DNA from: Frigoribacterium sp. CFBP 13712
GTDB taxonomy: Bacteria; Actinomycetota; Actinomycetes; Actinomycetales; Microbacteriaceae
Direction: 5' to 3'
DNA length: 64,000 bases
Assembly (NCBI RefSeq): GCF_014842255.1
Contig: NZ_JACYVH010000003.1
Coordinates: forward strand, 1 to 64,000
In this document: positions 45,195 to 56,582 of the stretch, piece after piece
How positions within the stretch are numbered: the stretch's first letter is position 1
How the letters are laid out: each line of letters begins with the position of its first letter
Notes under the pieces: model-generated
What the model saw: the letters and a program-made list of their open reading frames with translations, nothing else
What the model was told of the DNA's origin: nothing
Databases searched by the model: none
Position numbers and translations under genes: made by a program

Positions 45195-46535
45195 GTGAAC
45201 TCGAAGCGCGCCTGGCTCGTCTGGGGCGCGGCCGTCTTCGCCTACATCGTCGCGGTGATGCAGCGATCGTCCCTCGGGGTGTCGGGCGTCGAGGCCCGCC
45301 AGCTCTTCGACGTCTCCGCATCGACCCTCTCGACCCTGGCCGTCGTCCAGCTGGTGGTCTACGCCGGTCTGCAGATCCCGGTGGGCGTCATGCTCGATCG
45401 GGTCGGACCGAAGGCGCTGATCGTCACCGGAGGGGTGCTGCTCGGCGTCGGACAGCTCGTGGTCGCCGTCTCACCCCCGACGATCGGCTTCGCGATCGTC
45501 GGCCGCATGCTCGTGGGCGCGGGCGACGCGATGACCTTCATCTCGGTGATGCGGTTGCTGCCGTCGTGGTTCCGGGGGCCGATCCTGCCGCAGGTGTCGC
45601 AGTGGACGGGGAACATCGGTCAGTTCGGTCAGATCCTCTCGGCCGTGCCGCTGTCGATCGTGCTGCACGGCGTGGGATGGTCGCCGGCCTTCATCAGCGC
45701 CGCGGCGCTCTCCGTCATCGCGGTCGCCGTCGTGGTCATACTCGTGTCCGAGGCGCCCGAGGGCGTGATCCCGCGCTCTACGACCACGACCTGGCGATCC
45801 GCCGGGCGTCAGCTGGTCGAGAGCGCCCGCCGCCCGGGGACCCGTCTCGGATTCTGGTCGCACTTCGTCACGCAGTCCTCCGGTACGGTCTTCAGCCTGC
45901 TCTGGGGCGTGCCGTTCCTGGTCGGGGGCCTGGGGCTGAGCTCGGGCGAGGCGTCCGGTCTGCTCGCCGTCCTCGTCGCCTCGGGTGTCGTCGCCGGCCC
46001 CATCCTCGGCCTGCTCGTCGCCCGGTTCCCCCTCCGGCGCTCGAACCTCGTGCTCGGCATCGTGTTCGCCATGGCCGCCGTCTGGACCCTCGTGCTGGCC
46101 TGGCCCGGGACCCCGCCTCCCTGGCTCGCCGTCGTGCTCGTCGTCGTCCTGGGCGTGGGCGGACCGGGGTCGATCATCGGCTTCGACTTCGCACGGACCT
46201 TCAACCCCCTGCGCAGTCTCGGCGTCGCCAACGGCATCGTCAACGTCGGAGGTTTCCTGGCGAGCTTCGTCATGATGTTCCTCATCGGCGTGGTGCTCGA
46301 TCAGCTCGACTCCGCCCGCGTCGCCTCCGGGGCCCCGAGCGACATCTTCGCGTTCGAGTCGTTCCGGATCGCGTTCCTCGTCCAGTACCTCGTCGTCGGG
46401 ACGGGCGTCGCCTGCCTCGTCGTCGAGCGACGTCGGACCCGCCGGGGCCTGCGACACGAGGAGGGCATCGAGGTCGCGCCCATCTGGGTCGCGGCTCTCC
46501 GGCGCTGGCGGATGCGGCGCGGGCCACGGGGCTGA
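45195..46535 (+). CDS. MFS transporter (12 TM, sugar-phosphate/nitrate-antiporter-like)
   Basis: 446-residue permease with 12 hydrophobic segments. MQRSSLGVSGVEARQLFDVS follows the first segment, QIPVGVMLDRVGPKALIV carries the motif A (GxxxDRxGxK), and GAGDAMTFISVMRLLPSWF in the fourth segment resembles the organophosphate:phosphate antiporter/NarK group. The C-terminal tail is short and Arg-rich. No linked enzyme suggests a substrate. GTG start supported by the -10 spacing. Confidence 0.85.
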   Translation: MNSKRAWLVWGAAVFAYIVAVMQRSSLGVSGVEARQLFDVSASTLSTLAVVQLVVYAGLQIPVGVMLDRVGPKALIVTGGVLLGVGQLVVAVSPPTIGFAIVGRMLVGAGDAMTFISVMRLLPSWFRGPILPQVSQWTGNIGQFGQILSAVPLSIVLHGVGWSPAFISAAALSVIAVAVVVILVSEAPEGVIPRSTTTTWRSAGRQLVESARRPGTRLGFWSHFVTQSSGTVFSLLWGVPFLVGGLGLSSGEASGLLAVLVASGVVAGPILGLLVARFPLRRSNLVLGIVFAMAAVWTLVLAWPGTPPPWLAVVLVVVLGVGGPGSIIGFDFARTFNPLRSLGVANGIVNVGGFLASFVMMFLIGVVLDQLDSARVASGAPSDIFAFESFRIAFLVQYLVVGTGVACLVVERRRTRRGLRHEEGIEVAPIWVAALRRWRMRRGPRG

Positions 46536-46783
46536 GAGCCGCCTCCGCGGTGTCGGGCCGTGGGCGCGGGGCGTGTAATAATGGATCACGGACCCGTTCG
46601 TTTCTCGTTCACCCCGTCGTCGCTGTCGCGATCGACTTCCGGCACGAGACTTGACATGGGTCCTAGTACTGCCCGAAATCGACCGACGCCATCCGTTTGC
46701 CGGTCGAGGTCCGACGAGCACGGTCCCACCGATCACGCTGGTCGCACCCGGACCCGAGCAATAGAGATGTGAAAGGTGTTCGC
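46536..46783 (+). promoter_or_regulatory. Promoter and long leader of sigA
   Basis: TGTAATAAT (46574-46582) reads as an extended -10 element, giving a leader of about 195 nt before ATG 46784. This differs from the leaderless pattern of most neighbours. A second possible element is TTGACA (46651-46656) without a well spaced -10. GAAAGGTG (46771-46778) is the ribosome-binding site. Confidence 0.5.
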
Positions 46784-47998
46784 ATGGCTACCCGCAGCAA
46801 GGCGACCACGGCCTCAGACGAGTCCGTGACCGACGAGACGAAGGTCGCGGCCGACGTCCCCGCGAAGAAGGCGCCCGCGAAGCGCGCTCCGGCGAAGAAG
46901 GCCGCCCCCAAGGCTGCCAAGGCCGCCGACGAGGCTCCGGCCGACGACGACGCCGAGTCGCAGGAGGCCCCCGCCGAGACGGACGCCGACGCGACCGACA
47001 AGGCCCCCGAGATCCTGCCCAAGGGCGCACTCGTCATCTCTCAAGACGACGACGACGAGATGCCGGTCTACTCGACGACCATCACGGGCGCCACGGCCGA
47101 CCCGGTCAAGGACTACCTGAAGCAGATCGGCAAGGTCGCCCTTCTGAACGCCGCCGAAGAGGTGGAGCTGGCGATGCGGATCGAAGCCGGTCTGTTCGCC
47201 GAAGACAAGCTGGCGGCCAGCTCCGGTTTGAGCAAAGAGCTCGAGCGCGAACTCCGCTGGGTCGCGCGCGACGGACAGCGTGCGAAGAGCCACCTGCTCG
47301 GTGCCAACCTCCGCCTCGTGGTCAGCCTCGCCAAGCGCTACACGGGCCGTGGGATGCAGTTCCTCGACCTGATCCAAGAGGGCAACCTCGGTCTGATCCG
47401 CGCCGTCGAGAAGTTCGACTACACCAAGGGATTCAAGTTCTCGACCTACGCCACCTGGTGGATCCGTCAGGCCATCACCCGGGCCATGGCCGACCAGGCC
47501 CGCACCATCCGCATCCCCGTGCACATGGTCGAGGTCATCAACAAGCTCGCCCGCGTGCAGCGTCAGATGCTGCAGGATCTCGGTCGCGAGCCCACGCCCG
47601 AAGAGCTCTCGCGCGAGCTCGACATGACCCCCGAGAAGGTCGTCGAGGTCCAGAAGTACGGGCGCGAGCCGATCTCGCTGCACACTCCTCTCGGTGAAGA
47701 CGGCGACAGCGAGTTCGGCGACCTCATCGAAGACACGGAGGCTGTCGTCCCGGCCGACGCCGTGGGCTTCACGATGCTGCAGAAGCAGCTCGAGTCGCTG
47801 CTCGACAGCCTCTCCGAGCGTGAGGCGGGCGTCATCCGGATGCGCTTCGGCCTGGGTGACGGCATGCCCAAGACGCTCGATCAGATCGGCGACACCTTCG
47901 GCGTGACGCGCGAGCGCATCCGCCAGATCGAGTCCAAGACGATGGCCAAGCTGCGCCACCCGTCCCGATCGCAGTCGCTCCGCGACTACCTCGAGTAG
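46784..47998 (+). CDS. sigA: Primary RNA polymerase sigma factor (RpoD/SigA)
   Basis: 404-residue housekeeping sigma factor. A Lys/Ala/Pro- and acid-rich N-terminal extension (about 1-85) is typical of actinobacteria. Region 1.2 begins [16 protein letters not shown], region 2 has [32 protein letters not shown] (-10 recognition), region 3 follows, and region 4 has [22 protein letters not shown] (-35 recognition). ATG 46784 is used because it follows the ribosome-binding site; the upstream frame has no family resemblance. murT-like begins four bases downstream, so co-transcription is likely. Confidence 0.97.
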   Translation: MATRSKATTASDESVTDETKVAADVPAKKAPAKRAPAKKAAPKAAKAADEAPADDDAESQEAPAETDADATDKAPEILPKGALVISQDDDDEMPVYSTTITGATADPVKDYLKQIGKVALLNAAEEVELAMRIEAGLFAEDKLAASSGLSKELERELRWVARDGQRAKSHLLGANLRLVVSLAKRYTGRGMQFLDLIQEGNLGLIRAVEKFDYTKGFKFSTYATWWIRQAITRAMADQARTIRIPVHMVEVINKLARVQRQMLQDLGREPTPEELSRELDMTPEKVVEVQKYGREPISLHTPLGEDGDSEFGDLIEDTEAVVPADAVGFTMLQKQLESLLDSLSEREAGVIRMRFGLGDGMPKTLDQIGDTFGVTRERIRQIESKTMAKLRHPSRSQSLRDYLE

Positions 47999-48002
47999 AG
48001 AC

Positions 48003-49262
48003 ATGAAGTACGTCGTCCCCGTCCTGGCGGGCCGGATCGTCCGCGCCCTCGCGCGCCTCCGAGGCGGGGGATCCGCCTATCCGGGGCGCACGGTCCTCGC
48101 CCTCGCCCCCGACTTCCTCACCCATGTCTCGTCGCAGTTCGAGCGCGGGGTCGTCTTCGTCCTCGGTTCGAACGGCAAGTCGACGACGACGATGATGCTG
48201 ACCGAGACGCTGCGGGCTCACGGTCTCACGGTGTTCACGAACCCCACCGGCGCCAACCTGCCGCAGGGGATCGCGTCGGCGTTCCTCCGTGAGGTCACGC
48301 CGTTCGGCGACGTGAAGCACGACATCGGCGTGATCGAGGTCGACGAGGCCTTCGCCGTCGAACTGACGAAGTCCCTGAACCCCTCGACCGTGCTCATGCT
48401 GAACGTGCAGGTCGACCAGCTGTACCGCTTCTTCGAGACGGAGCGCGTCGGCACGATGATGACCGACACAGCCGCCCTGGCGACGTCGTCGGTGATCACC
48501 AACCGCGACGACCAGCACCTCGGGCCGTACACGGCCCGTCCCGGTCAGTCGGTCACGCGTTTCGGCGCCGCACCGGCGGTCGTCGCGGCATCGCCCAACG
48601 GGCTCCAGAACGCCAACGACTTCACCAGGCGGGCCGACGACTCGCTCGACGCGCAAGCCGAGGTCCTGACTCTCGACGGCGCGGGTGCGACCATCCGGGT
48701 CGGCGACGTCACGGTCGACGTGCAGCTGCCGGCCCGCGGTCTGCACTACGCCGTCGACGCGGCGGCAGCTCTGCAGACGGCCTCCGTCGTGCTGGGCGGG
48801 CCGGTCGACGCCGTGGCCGTCTCTCGCGCCTTCGACGGCATGAAGCCGGCCTACGGGCGGGGTGAGCGCATGTCGCTCGGCACCGACGAGGCCGAGTTCA
48901 TCATGTTCAAGAACGCAGCGAGTCTGCAGATGAACCTCGACGCGCTTCCGCAGGGGGTCGAGCAGGTGATGCTCGCCATCGACGAGGGCACGCCCGACAT
49001 CTCGTGGATCTACGACATCGACTTCTCCCACCTCGATCACGTCGACGTGCTCGCGGGCGCCAAAGCCTGGCAGCTGGCCCTCCGGCTCGAGCACGAGGGG
49101 ATCCCCGTGCACGTCATCGAGGAGGACATCTCGAAGGCCATCCGCCTCATGCGCGCTCTCCCGTCGCCCGGTGATCGCACCAAGCACTTCGTGACGAACT
49201 ACGAGCAGATGATGCTCGCGCGCCGCATCCTCGGCCACCCCGATCTGGAGAAGAGCGCGTGA
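48003..49262 (+). CDS. MurT-like Mur ligase (DUF1727) without zinc ribbon
   Basis: 419-residue Mur-ligase-family protein. The ATP loop is GSNGKSTT (55-62), followed by FTNPTGANLPQGIAS typical of MurT, and the C-terminal DUF1727 domain has DISWIYDIDFSHLDHV. MurT activates the alpha-carboxyl of D-Glu on lipid II with ATP so that ammonia from GatD yields D-isoglutamine. Canonical MurT has a Cys4 zinc ribbon in the middle; this protein contains no cysteine at all, and the NP(A/V)GxN loop is changed to KNAASLQMN. It overlaps a GatD-like gene by four bases. A modified activity is inferred (see findings). Confidence 0.85.
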   Translation: MKYVVPVLAGRIVRALARLRGGGSAYPGRTVLALAPDFLTHVSSQFERGVVFVLGSNGKSTTTMMLTETLRAHGLTVFTNPTGANLPQGIASAFLREVTPFGDVKHDIGVIEVDEAFAVELTKSLNPSTVLMLNVQVDQLYRFFETERVGTMMTDTAALATSSVITNRDDQHLGPYTARPGQSVTRFGAAPAVVAASPNGLQNANDFTRRADDSLDAQAEVLTLDGAGATIRVGDVTVDVQLPARGLHYAVDAAAALQTASVVLGGPVDAVAVSRAFDGMKPAYGRGERMSLGTDEAEFIMFKNAASLQMNLDALPQGVEQVMLAIDEGTPDISWIYDIDFSHLDHVDVLAGAKAWQLALRLEHEGIPVHVIEEDISKAIRLMRALPSPGDRTKHFVTNYEQMMLARRILGHPDLEKSA

Positions 49263-50014
49263 GCGACGACGTCCTGAGAATCGTCCACGTCTACCCCGAA
49301 GAACTCGGGGTGAGCGGTGATCGTGGCAACGTGACGACCCTGGTCGAACGTGCACGACGCGCCGGGATCGATTCGGAGGTCACCGAGTACCGCATCGGGG
49401 ACGACGTCCCCTCGGTGGCCGACGTGGTCGTGCTGGGCCACGGTCCGCTCTCGGGCGTCCGCTCAGTGAGCGTCGACGCCGTCCGACTCCGCGACGCCTT
49501 CGAGGGCTTCGCCCGGTCGGGGGTCCCGGTCGTCGCCGTCGGCGGCGGCATGGAGCTCCTCACACGAGGCGTCGTCACGGTCGAGGGCGACACCGTCGAA
49601 GGCGTCGGGTTCTTCGATGCGCTCGTCCGTCGCGGCGCACCGCGACGCACGAACTACTTCCAGGTCACCACCCAGTACGGGGGAGACGACCTCACCCTCT
49701 TCGGCTTCGAGGACCACGCCGCCCACCTCGAGCTCGGCGCGGGCTCGCGTCCGTTCGCGACCGTCGTCCACGGCGGCGGCAACGGGTCAGACGGCGCCGA
49801 GGGTGTCGTCCGGGGCACGTCGTTCGGCACGCAGCTGAAGGGCCCCCTGCTTCCCCTCAATCCCGGTCTCACGGACCGGATCCTCCGGACGGCGCTCTCG
49901 CGTCGCGGCATCTCGTACGGTCTCACCCCGGCCCACGAGAAGCTCGATCAGTACGCGGCCGCGTCGCAACGGGTGATCGCCGACAACCTGGAACGGTCGT
50001 TCAAGGCGATGTGA
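49259..50014 (+). CDS. GatD-like class I amidotransferase homologue with lost catalytic residues
   Basis: 251-residue protein aligned by eye with GatD: VSGDRGNV (19-25) matches the SDIGN start, VVAVGGGMELL (91-101) the nucleophile elbow, EGVGFFD the following strand, and GTSFGTQLKGPLLPLNPGLTD (186-206) the His-bearing loop. The nucleophile Cys of CGGYQ is Gly95 and the catalytic His of LHGP is Lys194; no cysteine remains in the protein. So glutamine hydrolysis is not possible by the known mechanism, though the fold and pairing with a MurT-like ligase are kept. ATGA-type overlap with murT-like implies a complex. Confidence 0.85.
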   Translation: MSDDVLRIVHVYPEELGVSGDRGNVTTLVERARRAGIDSEVTEYRIGDDVPSVADVVVLGHGPLSGVRSVSVDAVRLRDAFEGFARSGVPVVAVGGGMELLTRGVVTVEGDTVEGVGFFDALVRRGAPRRTNYFQVTTQYGGDDLTLFGFEDHAAHLELGAGSRPFATVVHGGGNGSDGAEGVVRGTSFGTQLKGPLLPLNPGLTDRILRTALSRRGISYGLTPAHEKLDQYAAASQRVIADNLERSFKAM

Positions 50015-50017
50015 CCG

Positions 50018-50058
50018 CGAAGAAGCCCGCACCCTCTCGGAGGGTGCGGGCTTCTTCG
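50018..50058. terminator. Bidirectional terminator after the gatD-like gene
   Basis: An 18-bp perfect stem (50018-50035 with 50041-50058) and a 5-nt loop, three bases from the gatD-like stop; it starts CGAAGAAGCCCGC and ends GCGGGCTTCTTCG. Confidence 0.92.
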
Positions 50059-50092
50059 TCGAACAGGGCGCCTTGAGGCGCCGAGAGTCCGG

Positions 50093-50320
50093 TCAGTGCT
50101 CGGAGAGCTTGGCGCTCTCGTCGAGCCACTCGATCGCGGTCGGCTCCAGCTTGTCTTTCAGCTTCGCGCCGTGGTGGGCGCAGAAGAAGAGTTGACCGGT
50201 GGCCAGGGTCGCACGGATGTACGCCTGGGCTCCGCAGCTGTCGCAGCGGTCGGCTGCGCTCAACTGGTAGCGGGAGCCGAACTCGTCGACGGCTGTCTGG
50301 TCGGTGGCCATCTGAGTCAT
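50093..50320 (-). CDS. DUF7455-family small zinc-finger-like protein
   Basis: 75-residue protein. RCDSCGAQAYIRATLATGQLFFCAHHG carries a CxxC and a CxHH set that likely bind zinc, followed by a C-terminal helix with EWLDESAKL. The family is common near sigA in actinobacteria; its role is unknown. AGGAGGA precedes ATG 50320 by nine bases; the longer upstream frame has no resemblance to the family. Convergent with the gatD-like gene across the terminator. Confidence 0.85.
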   Translation of the reverse strand: MTQMATDQTAVDEFGSRYQLSAADRCDSCGAQAYIRATLATGQLFFCAHHGAKLKDKLEPTAIEWLDESAKLSEH

Positions 50321-50543
50321 AGGGGTGCTCCTCCTGACGGTGGTGCTGTGGATACGTGTCCTCATCAAAACACGGCTGTGGAGTGATGGTGAGACATTCG
50401 GGGTGATTTCGCTCATCGCGTAGACGCTCGACGACGAGAGAGTGTCGGGGTCTCCGTGTCGGTGGCCCTCGTTACCATGGAACGCGACCACCGCCTCCGG
50501 AATTCCCCGCTCGTGGTCGCCCGCAACGCGTCAGGAGCACCCA

Positions 50544-52640
<2,097 letters not shown>

Positions 52641-52787
52641 GACAGGGGGCGCACGGAGGCCTCAGGCGGCTTGCCGGCCCCCTCGGCACCGCGGCGCATG
52701 ATCGTCGCGTGAGGCGGGCACAGCGCGGCTCGGCGCGGTCAGGCGCGTGAGACGGGCGAGCGGACCACGCGGTCCGCTCGCCCGCCG

Positions 52788-55352
52788 TCACTCTGCGGGG
52801 GCCGACTGGACGGCGCCGGCCGCCGAGTCGTCACCGGCGTCCGCGCCCGCGTCCGCGCCTGCCTCCGCGCCGGTGGCGGAGTCCGCGATGTGCGCGACGG
52901 ACGCCCCGATCGAGCCGATCTCCGCGGCGAGGGGCGTGCCCGACGCATCGCGTCGCGACAGCTCGGCCGGGAGCTCGCGGACTGCGCCGTCCGCACCGAC
53001 GGCACGAGCGGGCGCGGGTCCGACCCAGGCGAGGGTGAGGCCGTCCTCGCCCTTGAGCAGGGCGTGCGACCGGACACCGCCGGTGGCCCTGCCCTTGCCG
53101 GGGTACTCGTCGAACGCGCTGGTCTTGCCGCGCCCCGGGTCCGTGCCGGCGATGGTGGAGGAGCTGGTCGACACCGTCACGACGACCGCCTCGTGCCCGG
53201 CGGGCACGGCGCCGAAGAACAGCACGGTCGACGATTCGGGGAGGTTGATCCCGGCCACGCCACCACCCGCCGGGCCCTGCGGACGGACGGCCGACGCCGG
53301 GAATCTCAACAGCTGCGTCGACGACGAGACGAAGACGAGCTCGTCGTCGTCGCCGCCCTGCGCCACTCCGACGACCGAGTCGCCCTTCTTCAGACCGATG
53401 ACCGGGAAATCGGGGCGGGAGGGGTACTGACCCGGGGCCACGCGCTTCACCACGCCTCGTGCGGTGCCGAGGGCGATGGGCCGGTCGGCCGTCAGGGAGA
53501 CGAGGGCGAGCACCCGTTCGGTGCGATCGGTCAGTCCGATGTAGTCGCGGACGGGCACACCCGCACCGAGCTGCACCGAGGTCGGCGGAACCGACGGGAG
53601 GTCGACCGGGGTGAAGCGGATCAGACGACCATGGGTGGTCACCGCCCCGATCTCGGTCCGACTCGTGGTGTCGATCGACGACAGGACGGCGTCGTGCTTC
53701 GTCCGACGCGGTGGGGGAGTGGGCAGCCCCGAGTCCGGGTCCTGGTGGTCGACGCGGAGGATGCGACCCGTCGTCGAGAGGAAGACCCTCGTGGGGGTGT
53801 CCGCGATCTCGAGCACGGGCGACTTCTTACTGCCTCGACCCACGGTCGCCACACTGGGCGCGGCTTCGGTCAGGAGGGTGCGGCGGGGCGTGCCGAACTG
53901 CTCGGCGATCTCGCCCAGCTCGCTCGAGACGAGGGCGCGCAGGCGGCGCTTGTCGGCGAGCAGCGCCTTGAGGTCGGCGATGGCGGCGAGCAGTTCGTCG
54001 CGCTCGGCCTCGAGCTCGATGCGGCTGAACCTCGTGAGGCGGCGCAGCTGCAGATCGAGGATGTACTCGGCCTGGATCTCGCTCAGGTCGAAGACCTCGC
54101 GCAGACGAGCCCTGGCCGCGGCGGTGTCGTCGCTGCTGCGGATGACCTGGATCACCTCGTCGATGTCGACGATGGCGACGAGCAGCCCCTCGACCAGGTG
54201 GAGGCGGTCCTCCTTCTTCGCGAGCCGGTACCGCGTGCGCCGGGTCACCACGTCGATGCGGTGGGCGACGTAGACCTCGAGCATCTCCTTCAGCCCGAGC
54301 GTGCGCGGCTGCCCCTCGACGAGGGCGACGTTGTTGATGCTGAAGCCGTCTTCGAGCGGCGTGTAGCGGTAGAGCTGCTCGAGCACGGCCTGCGGGCTGA
54401 ACCCGGTCTTGATGCCGATCACGAGTCTCAGGCCGTGCTTGTGGTCGGTCAGATCGGTGACGTCGGTGATGCCGGTCAGCTTCTTGGCCTGCACGCCGTC
54501 CTTGATCTTCTCGATCACCTTCTCGGGCCCGACGAGGTACGGCAGCTCGGTGACGACGAGGCCGTTCTTCCGGGCCGTGATGCTCTCGACCGACACCTTC
54601 GCGCGGGTCTTGAAGCTCCCCCGGCCGGTGGCGTAGGCGTCACGCACACCGGCGAGCCCCGAGATGGTGCCACCCGTCGGCAGATCGGGGCCGGGCACGA
54701 AGGCCATGAGGTCGTCGAGACTCGCGGAGGGGTGGTCGATCAGATGCCGAGCCGCCCCGACGACCTCGATGAGATTGTGCGGGGCCATGTTGGTCGCCAT
54801 GCCGACGGCGATGCCGCTGGCGCCGTTGACGAGGAGGTTCGGGAACGCGGCGGGCAGCACCTCGGGCTGCATCAGCTGGTTGTCGTAGTTGGGCACGAAG
54901 TCGACGACGTCCTCGCCGAGCCCCTGCGTCATCGCCAGCGACGCCTCGGCGAGTCGGGCCTCCGTGTAGCGGGGGGCGGCCGGCCCGTCGTCGAGCGAGC
55001 CGAAGTTGCCGTGCCCGTCGATGAGGGGCACCCGCATGGTGAACGGCTGGGCCTGGCGCACCATGGCGTCGTAGATGGCGGTGTCGCCGTGCGGGTGCAG
55101 CTTGCCCATCACCTCGCCCACCACGCGCGCGCTCTTGACGTGCCCGCGGTCGGGACGCAGCCCCATCTCCGACATCTGGTAGAGGATCCGCCGCTGGACG
55201 GGCTTCAGCCCGTCGCGGGCGTCCGGCAGGGCCCGCGAGTAGATGACCGAGTACGCGTACTCGAGGAACGAGCCCTGCATCTCGAGCGAGACGTCGATGT
55301 CCTCGATGCGTTCGCCGTCGTCGGGAGTGGAGAGGGTGTCGGTCGTCGTCAT
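52788..55352 (-). CDS. parC: DNA topoisomerase IV subunit A (GyrA/ParC type)
   Basis: 854-residue DNA-cleaving subunit. The quinolone-resistance region [19 protein letters not shown] and the catalytic Tyr129 in [11 protein letters not shown] are intact. The breakage-reunion domain ends with the coiled coil around 415-470, and the C-terminal beta-pinwheel follows to about 820, without an obvious GyrA box. The last about 30 residues are Ala/Asp-rich low complexity ([15 protein letters not shown]). Convergent with parE. A copy of the dispersed motif lies 17 bases before its start. Confidence 0.92.
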   Translation of the reverse strand: MTTTDTLSTPDDGERIEDIDVSLEMQGSFLEYAYSVIYSRALPDARDGLKPVQRRILYQMSEMGLRPDRGHVKSARVVGEVMGKLHPHGDTAIYDAMVRQAQPFTMRVPLIDGHGNFGSLDDGPAAPRYTEARLAEASLAMTQGLGEDVVDFVPNYDNQLMQPEVLPAAFPNLLVNGASGIAVGMATNMAPHNLIEVVGAARHLIDHPSASLDDLMAFVPGPDLPTGGTISGLAGVRDAYATGRGSFKTRAKVSVESITARKNGLVVTELPYLVGPEKVIEKIKDGVQAKKLTGITDVTDLTDHKHGLRLVIGIKTGFSPQAVLEQLYRYTPLEDGFSINNVALVEGQPRTLGLKEMLEVYVAHRIDVVTRRTRYRLAKKEDRLHLVEGLLVAIVDIDEVIQVIRSSDDTAAARARLREVFDLSEIQAEYILDLQLRRLTRFSRIELEAERDELLAAIADLKALLADKRRLRALVSSELGEIAEQFGTPRRTLLTEAAPSVATVGRGSKKSPVLEIADTPTRVFLSTTGRILRVDHQDPDSGLPTPPPRRTKHDAVLSSIDTTSRTEIGAVTTHGRLIRFTPVDLPSVPPTSVQLGAGVPVRDYIGLTDRTERVLALVSLTADRPIALGTARGVVKRVAPGQYPSRPDFPVIGLKKGDSVVGVAQGGDDDELVFVSSSTQLLRFPASAVRPQGPAGGGVAGINLPESSTVLFFGAVPAGHEAVVVTVSTSSSTIAGTDPGRGKTSAFDEYPGKGRATGGVRSHALLKGEDGLTLAWVGPAPARAVGADGAVRELPAELSRRDASGTPLAAEIGSIGASVAHIADSATGAEAGADAGADAGDDSAAGAVQSAPAE

Positions 55353-55368
55353 GCACTTCTCGGGGGCA

Positions 55369-55377
55369 GGAGGCGCG
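55369..55377 (+). repeat. Copy of the GGAGGCGCG motif (intergenic)
   Basis: Between the divergent parC and phosphodiesterase genes. Confidence 0.8.
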
Positions 55378-55420
55378 AAGCACCTCGGATGGATGGTTCG
55401 GCTATGGCAGACTGGTGCCG

Positions 55421-56560
55421 ATGACGTCCATCGTACCGGGGCGCCCCCCGCACGCCGTGAGCCTGGCCGACGTGCTCCCCTCTTCGGTCGCCTCGCTCTC
55501 GGGCGCGGCGAACCCGCTCGCTCTTCCCCCCGCGCGGTCCGCCGTGGTCCTCCTCGTCGACGGTCTCGGCAGCTCCTCGCTCGGTGCTCGGAAGGGCCAC
55601 GCCCGCACGCTCGCCTCCGCCCCGGGCGGCAGCATCTGGTCGGGCTTCCCCACGACGACGGCGGCCGCGCTCACCACCTTCGCCACCGGGGTCCTCCCCG
55701 GCGAGCACGGGCTCGTCGGCTACTCGGTGCTCGACCGCGACCGCGATCGCGTCGTGAAGCAGCTCTCGGGCTGGGACGCCGGCATGCGGCCCGACACCTG
55801 GCAGCGCAGCAGCACCGTCTTCGAGCGAGCCGCCGACGAGGGAGTGACGAGCTTCTCGGTCGGCCCGAAGCGCTACGCGACATCCGGGCTGACGGAGGCC
55901 ATCCTCTCCGGCACGACCTATCTGTCGGCGGAGTCGATGGCCGACCGATTCGACGCGGCTCGCGACGCCGCTCAGGCGACCCGCGCCTCCCTGGTGTATC
56001 TGTACGTCCCCGAGCTGGACATGATCGCGCATCGCGCCGGCTGGGAGTCGCCGGAGTGGACGACGGCGCTCGAGCAGGTGGACGCCGAGATCCGCCGCCT
56101 CGACGCCGGGCTCGGGCACGACACCGGGCTGCTCGTCACGGCGGACCACGGGGTGCTCGACATCGGCGAACGCCGTCGCATCGTCTTCGGCGGGAGACCC
56201 GAGCTCGTCGACGGTGTGCGGCACGTGGCGGGCGAGCCGCGCTGCCTGCAGCTGCATTTCGGCGACGAGGTGACGGACGACCGGCGAGCGGCCACACTCG
56301 CGGCCTGGCGCGAGGCGGAGGGCGAACGGGCCTGGGTGATCACGCGCGAGGAGGCCGTCGAGGCGGGCTGGTTCGGACCGGTCGACGCCGAGGTGCTGCC
56401 CCGGATCGGCGACATCCTCGTCGCCGCGCGTCGCGGCGTCGTCTACTACGACGGGCGCGGTACCGGCGGTCTGGCCGGCTCGATGATCGGGCAGCACGGC
56501 AGCTGGTCGACGGACGAGACGCAGGTCCCGCTCAGACGATTCGGCGCCTACGCGCGCTGA
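55421..56560 (+). CDS. Alkaline-phosphatase-superfamily phosphodiesterase/nucleotide pyrophosphatase
   Basis: 379-residue metalloenzyme. The metal/nucleophile motif VVLLVDGLG with the later [15 protein letters not shown] (Thr nucleophile), Asp and His ligands in [14 protein letters not shown] and TADHGVLD are in the order of NPP-type phosphodiesterases. No signal peptide, so cytoplasmic. CAGACT (55408-55413) lies seven bases before ATG 55421, a weak leaderless-type box. Substrate unknown; in relatives it precedes sepH, as here, in convergent arrangement. Confidence 0.85.
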   Translation: MTSIVPGRPPHAVSLADVLPSSVASLSGAANPLALPPARSAVVLLVDGLGSSSLGARKGHARTLASAPGGSIWSGFPTTTAAALTTFATGVLPGEHGLVGYSVLDRDRDRVVKQLSGWDAGMRPDTWQRSSTVFERAADEGVTSFSVGPKRYATSGLTEAILSGTTYLSAESMADRFDAARDAAQATRASLVYLYVPELDMIAHRAGWESPEWTTALEQVDAEIRRLDAGLGHDTGLLVTADHGVLDIGERRRIVFGGRPELVDGVRHVAGEPRCLQLHFGDEVTDDRRAATLAAWREAEGERAWVITREEAVEAGWFGPVDAEVLPRIGDILVAARRGVVYYDGRGTGGLAGSMIGQHGSWSTDETQVPLRRFGAYAR

Positions 56561-56582
56561 CGCCCCCCGGTGGTCGGACCAC

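Noticed and set aside
46651-46669. Second sigA promoter TTGACA...TAGTAC
   Set aside because: The spacing between the boxes is far too short for a sigma-A promoter.
49259-50014. Active GatD (lipid II isoglutaminyl synthase glutaminase)
   Set aside because: Catalytic Cys and His are replaced by Gly95 and Lys194, so the standard annotation would mislead.
52890-55424. 844-codon plus-strand frame
   Set aside because: Antisense shadow of parC.
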